A stretch of DNA of 34,033 nucleotides from Brevibacillus formosus. Its GTDB lineage: Bacteria; Bacillota; Bacilli; Brevibacillales; Brevibacillaceae. The stretch's first letter is position 1; each line of letters begins with the position of its first letter. The notes below the pieces were generated by a model, which searched no databases, had not been told where the DNA came from, and saw only the letters and a list, made by a program, of their open reading frames with translations. The position numbers were made by a program, and so were the translations under genes. Shown here one piece after another: positions 21,362-28,690 of this stretch. The DNA is taken from assembly GCF_003013405.1 (NCBI RefSeq), contig NZ_PXZL01000036.1:1-34033 (forward strand), read 5' to 3'.

Positions 21362-22735
21362 ATGAACATGGGATTGGGGTTATTTCAAGAACAAACACTG
21401 AAATTAGTGATGACGCCGGAATTACGCCAAGCGATTACCATATTGCAGTATTCAGCCATTGATCTCATCTCCTATTTGCAGGATCAGGCCAATGAAAATC
21501 CTGTTTTCGACCTTGAAGTGGCAGCAGAAGTCGCTTCTGCAAAAGCAGAGAAACCAGCTCCTGAGATTGACTGGAAAGAAATCGTAGGCAATCGCGCGAC
21601 AGGTGAGTACGGTTCGTCGAAAAATGAAAGCACTTACAATCCGCTGGATTACGTCCAGCAAGGTGCGGAGACGCTGTACGAACATCTCGAGCGTCAACTT
21701 GGCTATGTAAAAGGATTCTCGTCGCTGCAAAAACAGATCGCTCTCTTTTTGATCGGGAATCTGGATGAGAAGGGGTATTTGGAAATTACACTGGAGGAAG
21801 CGAGTGCGCGCCTCGGCGCTGAAATGCTGGAGATTGAGGACGTGTTGTCCGTTTTGCAGCATTTTGATCCAGTAGGTGTAGCTTCACGCAGCCTGGAAGA
21901 ATGTCTTTTGCTGCAACTGGAGCATTTGGCACTCGATGATGAAAAAATCGTGCAGGTCGTTCGCAACCATCTGCAAGATTTGGCGGACAATCGCTATCAG
22001 CGGATCGCAGACAAAATCGGATGTACACCGCAAGAGGTACAGGCGATGGCAGATCTGATTCGTACGCTCAATCCGCGGCCTGGGGCGTCCTTTTCCTCAG
22101 TAGAGACAAGATATGTCATTCCAGATGTGACAGTAGAGAAGGTCGGGAATGATTATGTAGTATTGGTCAATGATGTCGCTGCACCGCGGCTGAAAATCAA
22201 CAGCTTTTATGAAAAAATGCTCAGCCAGCAAAAAAGTCAGGATGAAGCCAAGCAGTTCATTCACGATAAGCTGAATGCCGCCATGTGGCTGGCAAAAAGT
22301 CTGGAGCAGCGCCGCCTGACGCTCATGCGTGTAACACAGGCCATCCTCGATATGCAACGGGAGTTTTTTGATCGGGGGATTCATTATTTAAAGCCTATGA
22401 CACAAAAGGAAATTGCAGAGCGGGTCGGCCTGCACGAATCGACGATCAGTCGGGCAACCAGCAACAAGTACGTCCAGACACCTCGTGGAATCTTTGAGCT
22501 AAAGTATTTCTTTACGTCAGCACTCTCTACTTCCAGTGGGGAAGCGACTTCTTCTGAGAGTGTTAAGCGCAGAATCAAAGCACTGATCGAGCAAGAAGAT
22601 CGGAAGGCTCCGTTATCTGATCAAAAGCTGGGTGAGATGCTGCTTACAGAAGGGATTGAAATCTCCCGCCGTACGGTTGCCAAGTACCGGGAAGAAATGC
22701 TGATCCCATCGTCGGCCAAACGAAAGAGGTTTTAA
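21362..22735 (+). CDS. rpoN: RNA polymerase sigma-54 factor
   Basis: The 457-residue sigma-54 (SigL in Bacillus) has an N-terminal glutamine/leucine-rich region I (LFQEQTLKLVMTPELRQAITILQYSAIDL) that contacts the activator, an acidic region II, a core-binding domain at about 110-300, and a helix-turn-helix near 345-370 (TQKEIAERVGLHESTISR). The C-terminal RpoN box (SRRTVAKYRE) reads the -24 element. Sigma-54 promoters need an enhancer-binding activator; none is encoded here. The ATG follows GGAGGCG. The stop overlaps the next gene's start (TAATG). Confidence 0.97.
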   Translation: MNMGLGLFQEQTLKLVMTPELRQAITILQYSAIDLISYLQDQANENPVFDLEVAAEVASAKAEKPAPEIDWKEIVGNRATGEYGSSKNESTYNPLDYVQQGAETLYEHLERQLGYVKGFSSLQKQIALFLIGNLDEKGYLEITLEEASARLGAEMLEIEDVLSVLQHFDPVGVASRSLEECLLLQLEHLALDDEKIVQVVRNHLQDLADNRYQRIADKIGCTPQEVQAMADLIRTLNPRPGASFSSVETRYVIPDVTVEKVGNDYVVLVNDVAAPRLKINSFYEKMLSQQKSQDEAKQFIHDKLNAAMWLAKSLEQRRLTLMRVTQAILDMQREFFDRGIHYLKPMTQKEIAERVGLHESTISRATSNKYVQTPRGIFELKYFFTSALSTSSGEATSSESVKRRIKALIEQEDRKAPLSDQKLGEMLLTEGIEISRRTVAKYREEMLIPSSAKRKRF

Positions 22736-23013
22736 TGAGAATGAATGAAAAAACGTTTGATATTGTCTTGTACGGACGAAACAAATGTCATCTGTGCGAC
22801 GAGGTGGAGCTCTACATCCGCAGTCTGGCGGAGGAGTTCCCCCTTCGTATGCGCATGGTTGAAATTGAAAGTGATCCGGTCTTGCATGAAGAAATGATGC
22901 TCGTCATTCCAGTAGTCGAGATAGATGGAGAGATCGTATTTCGTTCCATTACACATGTAGTGACGCTCGAGGAACTGCGAAGCGAATTACAGAGACGTGC
23001 CGCTCGGTCATGA
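22735..23013 (+). CDS. Glutaredoxin-like thiol protein (DUF836 type)
   Basis: The 92-residue protein of the thioredoxin fold has CHLC at about residues 18-21 after a beta strand (FDIVLYGRNKCHLCDEVELYI) and the cis-proline segment VIPVVEIDGEIVF near 57-69. It may reduce disulfides or mixed disulfides; the substrate is unknown. The start ATG overlaps the rpoN stop by one base, so the two are translationally coupled. An alternative ATG lies two codons in. The stop codon lies inside the stem-loop of the following terminator. The rpoN-glutaredoxin-cggR order is, from memory, common in Bacillales. Confidence 0.88.
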   Translation: MRMNEKTFDIVLYGRNKCHLCDEVELYIRSLAEEFPLRMRMVEIESDPVLHEEMMLVIPVVEIDGEIVFRSITHVVTLEELRSELQRRAARS

Positions 23014-23026
23014 GTGGCACTTTTTT
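22997..23026 (+). terminator. Terminator overlapping the end of the glutaredoxin gene
   Basis: GTGCCGCTC (22997-23005) pairs with GAGTGGCAC (23012-23020), with one G-U pair, and is followed by six T residues. The hairpin includes the last codons and the TGA stop, so a ribosome finishing the gene would cover one arm. Confidence 0.8.
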
Positions 23027-23044
23027 ATAGGGGCTTTGGGGAAC

Positions 23045-23073
23045 TTGCAAGATATGGTTAAATATGATACATT
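23045..23073 (+). promoter_or_regulatory. Promoter of the cggR-gap operon
   Basis: TTGCAA (23045-23050) and TACATT (23068-23073) are 17 bases apart. The site lies about 38 bases upstream of the CggR operator, the same order of parts as in B. subtilis. Confidence 0.6.
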
Positions 23074-23110
23074 CAAGTTGTAGCAAGTGATCTCTTTTTT
23101 TTGCACCAAG

Positions 23111-23150
23111 CGGGACATAAAATGTATATACAGGGACATAAAAAGTCCCG
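23111..23150 (+). promoter_or_regulatory. CggR operator
   Basis: CGGGACATAAAA (23111-23122) is repeated as AGGGACATAAAA (23132-23143), 21 bases apart. The second copy is followed by GTCCCG (23145-23150), which also makes an inverted repeat with GGGAC. The B. subtilis CggR operator is a direct repeat of CGGGAC-N6-TGTC with a 20-base period. Bound CggR would block elongation from the promoter just upstream until fructose-1,6-bisphosphate is present. Confidence 0.85.
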
Positions 23151-23183
23151 ATCAAACAATTTGTAACCAAGGAAGAAGGTAAA

Positions 23184-24209
23184 ATGCGACGTTTACTGGA
23201 ACTGCAACAAAAATTGTTGCCTGACTTGATTCAGGTTTTGCGTCAGCGGTACATGTTGCTCCGATCCATCTATCATTTGCAGCCGATTGGCAGAAGAGGT
23301 CTAGCTCAAGCCATGGACACCACTGAGCGTATTTTGCGGGCAGAAGTGGAACTGCTAAAAGAAACGGGGCTCCTTCATGTAACGGCTGCGGGAATGAGCC
23401 TGAGTGAAGAAGGACAACAAGTCTTGGACGACATGGAGCCTCTCGTCGGAGAGCTATTCGGCCTTACTGACTTGGCAGAGCGCCTGCAAAAAAAGCTGGG
23501 CATAGCAGAAGTCATTGTGGTGCAGGGCAATGCAGACCAATCGCCTTGGGTAAAGGAAGAGCTTGGACGGGTAGGGGCAAGGGTCCTCAAACAGGTCGTG
23601 CAAGAAGGAGACATTGTAGCGGTAACGGGTGGTTCATCCATCGCCAGCGTAGCAAGTCATTTGACGCCTTCTGCTTCGTTCAAAAACGTTCAGTTTGTCC
23701 CTGCTCGCGGTGGACTGGGAGAACGCGTAGAGCTACAAGCGAATACGCTCGCTTCCGCCATGGCAGCGAAAACAGGTGCTTCTTATCGGCTTCTCCACGT
23801 ACCAGATCGCCTTCATCCAGAAGCCTTGCAGACATTGGTCAAAGAGCCGCAAGTGCAAGATGTATTGTCGCTCTTGGGCAAGACTCGAATCGTTTTGCAT
23901 GGAATCGGGGATGCCGTCACGATGGCGAGAAGACGGAATTATTCGGAGGAAGAGCTCGCAGAATTAGTGGAGACAGGTGCTGTATCAGAAGCATTTGGCT
24001 ACTACTTTAATGAAGCGGGAGAAACGGTCCACAGAATGCCGACAATTGGTTTACAGCTAGAGGAAGTGCACAAGGCAGAAACGGTGCTCTCCATTGCGGG
24101 GGGCGAAAGCAAGGCAAAAGCGATTCTTTCCTTTGCTAAGCAATCGTGTCAGAATGTACTCATTACGGACGAAGGGGCAGCTTACACGCTGTTGTCCGCA
24201 CGATTGTAA
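23184..24209 (+). CDS. cggR: Central glycolytic genes regulator CggR
   Basis: The 341-residue SorC/DeoR-family repressor has an N-terminal winged helix at about residues 20-75 (LLRSIYHLQPIGRRGLAQAM) and a sugar-phosphate-binding domain from about 90 onward (NADQSPWVKEELGRVGARVL, VAVTGGSSIASVA). In B. subtilis CggR binds its own operator and is relieved by fructose-1,6-bisphosphate, so glycolytic flux induces gapA, pgk, tpi, pgm and eno. The ATG follows AAGGAAGAAGG. The operator lies at 23111-23150. Unusually, the next gene is an antiporter, not gap. Confidence 0.95.
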   Translation: MRRLLELQQKLLPDLIQVLRQRYMLLRSIYHLQPIGRRGLAQAMDTTERILRAEVELLKETGLLHVTAAGMSLSEEGQQVLDDMEPLVGELFGLTDLAERLQKKLGIAEVIVVQGNADQSPWVKEELGRVGARVLKQVVQEGDIVAVTGGSSIASVASHLTPSASFKNVQFVPARGGLGERVELQANTLASAMAAKTGASYRLLHVPDRLHPEALQTLVKEPQVQDVLSLLGKTRIVLHGIGDAVTMARRRNYSEEELAELVETGAVSEAFGYYFNEAGETVHRMPTIGLQLEEVHKAETVLSIAGGESKAKAILSFAKQSCQNVLITDEGAAYTLLSARL

Positions 24210-24227
24210 CGGAAGGAAGTCGGTCGC

Positions 24228-25592
24228 ATGTCTATCACATCGGTAACACCCATCTTGGCAATGATCGCTGGCATCATTTTGAGCCTATCGCTCGGTTTTC
24301 CGATCGCATGGGGGATTGTTTTTGCGATCTTGGTCACACTGGTTAGTGTAAAAAGATTGGGTTATCCGTGGAAGCAGCAGTTCGTGTTTGGCTGGGAAGG
24401 TGTCCAAAAGGCAAAGCCCGTCCTTACGATTCTGTTTTTAGTAGGACTCTTGATTCCGCTACTAATGATGGGAGGAACCATTCCCGCCATCATTTACTAC
24501 GGATTATCGATTGTGAATGTCGAGTATTTGTTCGTTCTCTCTTTTCTGTTAACCGCAGGCGTCAGTTATTTATTGGGTACATCAATCGGTACGCTGAGTA
24601 CGATTGGGCTGTCCTTGATGGGCATTGCACACGCAGCAGGGATATCACCTGCGATTGTTGGAGGTGCGCTCATCTCTGGAGCGATGGTGGGGGAACGTTT
24701 CTCGCCGATATCCAGCAGTCGATTACTGGTGCTTTCCAATGTCGGAATGACAGAAGAGCAGGAAAGAAGATTACGGCGCCCTGCTTTGCTTACGGTAGCG
24801 ATTTGCGCGTTACTTTTCCTGATCCTTGATCTGTTTCGACCTCAGGCGAACTCGACGGATACCATTCAAATGTACCAAGAGCTGTTGGTCAGGTATTTCT
24901 CGGTACATTGGAGCTTGATGCTGCCGCTCGTCGTATTAATTGCTTCTTTTGCACTGAGAGTAAAAGCGGTGAAGGCATTGTTTTTCGGTATCGGAGCCAG
25001 TGCGATTTTAGTCGGGATCAATGGGAATTTGGATGTGAAGACGTTTTTTACATCGATGCTAGTTGGATTTGAGCTTCATTCAGGAACGCCGCTGGATCAA
25101 CTGGTCCATGGGGGCGGGATGTTCGCCATCTTCAGTGTTCTGGCGTTAATCATTCTCGCCGGCTTTTTAAACGGCATTTTGAACAGAGCCAATTTATTAA
25201 CCCCCATCGTAGACAAAATGATGGGCCATACAAAAAATAAGACGGTATTGGTAGCGAAAGCAGCGGCATTGTCGTTGTTAGTGGTCATTATCAGCTGTAA
25301 TCAAACCATTCCGATTCTGGTTCTCGGTTCGACTCTTCTCGGGAGGTTCTCCCAATGGGAGGGAGGGCGCGAGCTGTTGGGCAAGACGATGCTGGACTCC
25401 ACAGTTGTCATGCCTGTACTGATCCCGTGGAACGGTCTCTCGATGATGATGGCGTTCACGTTAGGTGTTTCGACGCTCCAGACGCTGCCCTTTGTGTTTT
25501 TCCCAATCTTATTACCGATTGTTACGATATTGTCGACCCGCTGGTTTTCGCCAGAGGGCAGGTTTCTCGCGATGAAGAATAAAGCTAGCTAA
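24228..25592 (+). CDS. nhaC: NhaC-family Na+/H+ antiporter
   Basis: The 454-residue membrane protein has about eleven to twelve hydrophobic helices. NhaC-type signatures are visible: GTSIGTLSTIGLSLMGIA in the middle, AIVGGALISGAMVGERFSPISSS after it, and a duplicated-type SCNQTIPILVLG motif in the C-terminal half. Family members exchange Na+ (or, in relatives such as MleN, malate/lactate with Na+) against H+; the substrate here is not certain. The ATG has GGAAGGAAG upstream. It lies 18 bases after cggR and 19 bases before gap with no terminator on either side, so it is inside the glycolytic operon. Confidence 0.9.
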   Translation: MSITSVTPILAMIAGIILSLSLGFPIAWGIVFAILVTLVSVKRLGYPWKQQFVFGWEGVQKAKPVLTILFLVGLLIPLLMMGGTIPAIIYYGLSIVNVEYLFVLSFLLTAGVSYLLGTSIGTLSTIGLSLMGIAHAAGISPAIVGGALISGAMVGERFSPISSSRLLVLSNVGMTEEQERRLRRPALLTVAICALLFLILDLFRPQANSTDTIQMYQELLVRYFSVHWSLMLPLVVLIASFALRVKAVKALFFGIGASAILVGINGNLDVKTFFTSMLVGFELHSGTPLDQLVHGGGMFAIFSVLALIILAGFLNGILNRANLLTPIVDKMMGHTKNKTVLVAKAAALSLLVVIISCNQTIPILVLGSTLLGRFSQWEGGRELLGKTMLDSTVVMPVLIPWNGLSMMMAFTLGVSTLQTLPFVFFPILLPIVTILSTRWFSPEGRFLAMKNKAS

Positions 25593-25611
25593 TGAGCAGG
25601 AGGTATACATT

Positions 25612-26616
25612 ATGGTAAAAGTAGGTATTAACGGATTTGGTCGTATTGGTCGTAACGTATTTCGTGCAGCGCTGAACAATCCGAATGTAGAAATCGTGGC
25701 AGTCAATGACCTGACAGATGCACATACACTGGCGCACCTTTTGAAATATGACTCTGTTCATGGTGTTCTGAACGTGAGCGTTGAAGCTTCCGAAAACACG
25801 CTCATCGTTGACGGCAAAGAAATCAAGGTATTGGCAGAGCGCGACCCAGCTCAACTGAAGTGGGCAGATTACGGTGTTGAAATCGTAGTGGAATCGACTG
25901 GACGCTTCACGAAGCGCGAAGATGCAGCGAAGCACCTGGAAGGTGGCGCGAAAAAAGTCATCATCTCCGCTCCAGCAACAAACGAAGACATTACAGTCGT
26001 AATCGGTGTAAACGAAGACAAGTACGATCCAGCACAACACACTGTGATCTCCAACGCATCCTGCACAACGAACTGCTTGGCGCCGTTCGCAAAAGTTCTG
26101 AATGACAAATTCGGCATCGTACGCGGATTGATGACAACCGTTCACTCTTACACCAATGACCAACAAATTCTCGATCTGCCGCACAAAGATTTGCGCCGTG
26201 CCCGTGCAGCTGCGGAGAACATCATTCCAACCTCTACCGGAGCGGCAAAAGCAGTAGCACTCGTACTGCCTGAGCTGAAAGGCAAGCTGAATGGTTTCGC
26301 TATGCGCGTACCAACTCCAAACGTATCCGTAGTGGACTTGGTAGTTGAGCTGAAGACAGACGCAACTGTTGAAGAAATCAACAACGCTCTGAAAGAAGCG
26401 GCAGAAGGCCCGCTCAAAGGCATTCTCGGCTACTCCGAAGAGCCGCTCGTATCCTCTGATTACAATGGAAACCCTGCATCCTCCACAATCGATGCTTTGT
26501 CTACAATGGTGCTAGAAGGAAACATGGTGAAAGTCGTTTCCTGGTACGATAACGAGTGGGGTTACTCCAATCGTGTCGTAGACTTGTGTCATTATGTTGC
26601 ACAGCGCGGCTTCTAA
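25612..26616 (+). CDS. gap: Glyceraldehyde-3-phosphate dehydrogenase, NAD-dependent (GapA type)
   Basis: The 334-residue enzyme oxidises glyceraldehyde-3-phosphate to 1,3-bisphosphoglycerate. GINGFGRIGR (5-14) binds NAD, the catalytic Cys151 lies in ASCTTNC, and the active-site His is in the HSYTNDQ segment. NDLTD (32-36) and DLPHKD mark the NAD-preferring glycolytic form; the NADP-using GapB form differs at these sites. The ATG follows GCAGGAGG, a strong site, and codon use is strongly biased toward preferred codons, as expected for a highly expressed gene. A terminator-like hairpin follows before pgk. Confidence 0.98.
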   Translation: MVKVGINGFGRIGRNVFRAALNNPNVEIVAVNDLTDAHTLAHLLKYDSVHGVLNVSVEASENTLIVDGKEIKVLAERDPAQLKWADYGVEIVVESTGRFTKREDAAKHLEGGAKKVIISAPATNEDITVVIGVNEDKYDPAQHTVISNASCTTNCLAPFAKVLNDKFGIVRGLMTTVHSYTNDQQILDLPHKDLRRARAAAENIIPTSTGAAKAVALVLPELKGKLNGFAMRVPTPNVSVVDLVVELKTDATVEEINNALKEAAEGPLKGILGYSEEPLVSSDYNGNPASSTIDALSTMVLEGNMVKVVSWYDNEWGYSNRVVDLCHYVAQRGF

Positions 26617-26640
26617 CACGTAAAATAGAACTGTTGTGGA

Positions 26641-26664
26641 AAAAGGGAGAGCAATCTCCCTTTT
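26641..26664 (+). terminator. Hairpin between gap and pgk
   Basis: AAAAGGGAGA (26641-26650) pairs perfectly with TCTCCCTTTT (26655-26664) around GCAA, followed by CCCATATCTTTTTT. It looks like a partial terminator or mRNA-stabilising hairpin that would set gap expression above that of the downstream genes. Confidence 0.7.
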
Positions 26665-26713
26665 CCCATATCTTTTTTCCGAATAAAAAGCCAATGATTT
26701 GGGAGGATCGTTC

Positions 26714-27898
26714 ATGAACAAGAAATCTATCCGCGATGTTGAGCTGGCAGGCAAGCGCGTATTCTGCCGTGTCGACTTTAACGTGCCGATGCAGGACGGG
26801 GTAATCACCGACGATACACGCATTCGTGCTGCTGTACCAACCATCCGTTTCATGATGGAGGCAGGAGCCAAAGTAATCCTGGCGAGCCATTTTGGTCGTC
26901 CTAAAGGCCAGGTAGTGGAAGAGATGCGTCTTACTCCTGTCGCAGCCCATTTGTCTTCGCTTTTGGGCAAGGACGTGCGTAAGCTGGAGGATTGCCATGG
27001 TGCTGACGTAGAGGCGGCAGTAGAACGGATGGAGTCTGGCGACGTCATACTGTTGGAAAACGTGCGCTTCCATGCGGGAGAAGAAAAGAACGATCCAGAA
27101 CTGGCAAAAAGCTTTGCGGCCTTGGCTGATCTGTTTGTCAATGATGCATTCGGAACAGCTCACCGGGCACATGCTTCTACAGCGGGAATCGCTGAGTACA
27201 TACCAGCAGTTGCGGGCTTGTTGATGGAAAAGGAAATTCGCTTTATGGGCGGAGCCTTGTCCAATCCGGAGCGTCCGTTTACAGCGATTGTCGGCGGTGC
27301 AAAAGTAAAAGATAAAATTGCTGTCATTGAAAATTTGTTGACCAAAGTCGATCACCTGATTATCGGCGGCGGTATGGCGAATACATTCCTCAAAGCACAA
27401 GGTTATGGCATTGGTGCCTCTCTGTGTGAAGACGACAAGCTCGACCTCGCACGTACGTTGATGGATCAGGCAAAAGAGCGCGGCGTTCAATTGCTGATGC
27501 CAGTTGATGTTGTAGTAGCTGACCGTTTTGCGGCAGATGCAGAAAAGCAGGTCGTGGCAATCGATGCGATTCCAGAGGGCTGGATGGCACTCGATATCGG
27601 TCCAAAAACAGTGGAACAGTACCACAGCGTCATTGTAGATTCGAAAACGGTTGTATGGAACGGTCCGATGGGCGTATTTGAAATGGATGCTTTTGCAGGC
27701 GGCACGATTGGCGTAGCCAAGGCAATGGCAGCATGCAGCGGTACGACGATCATCGGTGGCGGTGATTCCGTAGCAGCTGTGGAAAAAGCAGGCGTAGCCG
27801 AGCAGATGACACACATTTCTACAGGCGGCGGAGCGTCTCTGGAATTCATGGAAGGCAAGGAACTGCCAGGCGTAGCTGTGTTGGCAGATAACAAATAA
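26714..27898 (+). CDS. pgk: Phosphoglycerate kinase
   Basis: The 394-residue enzyme, counted from ATG 26714 behind GGGAGGA, has the length of B. subtilis Pgk; a TTG five codons earlier falls in the ribosome site. It transfers phosphate from 1,3-bisphosphoglycerate to ADP. The N-terminal substrate motif is RVDFNVPM (about 19-26), followed by SHFGRPKG. The hinge region contains GGAKVKDKI, and the nucleotide-binding GGGDSVAAVEK lies near residue 350. It is the third enzyme-level gene of the CggR operon, with 21 bases to tpiA. Confidence 0.98.
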   Translation: MNKKSIRDVELAGKRVFCRVDFNVPMQDGVITDDTRIRAAVPTIRFMMEAGAKVILASHFGRPKGQVVEEMRLTPVAAHLSSLLGKDVRKLEDCHGADVEAAVERMESGDVILLENVRFHAGEEKNDPELAKSFAALADLFVNDAFGTAHRAHASTAGIAEYIPAVAGLLMEKEIRFMGGALSNPERPFTAIVGGAKVKDKIAVIENLLTKVDHLIIGGGMANTFLKAQGYGIGASLCEDDKLDLARTLMDQAKERGVQLLMPVDVVVADRFAADAEKQVVAIDAIPEGWMALDIGPKTVEQYHSVIVDSKTVVWNGPMGVFEMDAFAGGTIGVAKAMAACSGTTIIGGGDSVAAVEKAGVAEQMTHISTGGGASLEFMEGKELPGVAVLADNK

Positions 27899-27919
27899 GA
27901 GCGAAGAGGGGGAGTTTGC

Positions 27920-28678
27920 ATGCGAACACCAATTATCGCGGGGAACTGGAAGATGTTCAAAACGATGGCCGAGGCAAGAGCGTTTGCGCAGGAAGCCAAG
28001 GCAGGCAACAATACTTCCGGGGTACAAAAAGTCATTTGCGCACCTTTTACAGCGTTGGCTGCACTTAAGGAAGAGCTGGCGGGCACGGATATTGCCATCG
28101 GCGCGCAAAACATGCATTTTGAAGAGCAAGGTGCTTATACAGGTGAAATCAGCGCGTCTATGCTGAAAGAAATCGGTGTGGACTACGTGATCCTTGGTCA
28201 CTCCGAGCGCCGTCAATATTTCAATGAAACAGATGAGACGGTGAACAAAAAGGTTGTAGCCGCATTAGCAGCAGGTCTCGTACCGATTGTGTGCGTAGGC
28301 GAGAGTCTGGAGCAGCGGGAAGCGGGCGAGACAGCTGATGTAGTTCGTGCGCAGACAGAAGGTGCCTTTGCTGGAGTGGATGCTGCACAAGTGGCGGATA
28401 CCGTTATTGCATACGAACCGATCTGGGCGATTGGTACAGGCAAATCTTCCACGGCAGAGGATGCGAATGAAACGATTGCTATCATTCGCAGTGTAATCGG
28501 AGAACGCTTCGGACAAGCGACAGCCGAGAAAGTGCGCATTCAATACGGCGGAAGCGTAAAGCCGGAAAACATCGCAAGCTACATGGCACAGCCGGATATC
28601 GACGGAGCATTGGTCGGTGGAGCAAGTCTCGTAGCGGACAGCTACTTGCAGCTTGTGGCAGGAGCTACGTCTCGATAG
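27920..28678 (+). CDS. tpiA: Triosephosphate isomerase
   Basis: The 252-residue TIM-barrel enzyme interconverts dihydroxyacetone phosphate and glyceraldehyde-3-phosphate. The active site is complete: Asn9 and Lys11 (AGNWKM), His94 (LGHSERR), catalytic Glu166 (AYEPIWAIGTG) and the phosphate-binding YGGSVKP near 211. The ATG follows GAGGGGGAG. Spacing to gpmI is 12 bases, and the AGGAGGAG site for gpmI begins in the tpiA stop region. Confidence 0.98.
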   Translation: MRTPIIAGNWKMFKTMAEARAFAQEAKAGNNTSGVQKVICAPFTALAALKEELAGTDIAIGAQNMHFEEQGAYTGEISASMLKEIGVDYVILGHSERRQYFNETDETVNKKVVAALAAGLVPIVCVGESLEQREAGETADVVRAQTEGAFAGVDAAQVADTVIAYEPIWAIGTGKSSTAEDANETIAIIRSVIGERFGQATAEKVRIQYGGSVKPENIASYMAQPDIDGALVGGASLVADSYLQLVAGATSR

Positions 28679-28690
28679 GAGGAGAAAGCA

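Noticed and set aside
26501..28216. 571-codon open frame on the minus strand
   Set aside because: It lies antisense to gap, pgk and tpiA, which have complete motifs. The frame is open because of codon bias in highly expressed genes, and its translation is Cys/His-rich with no family pattern.
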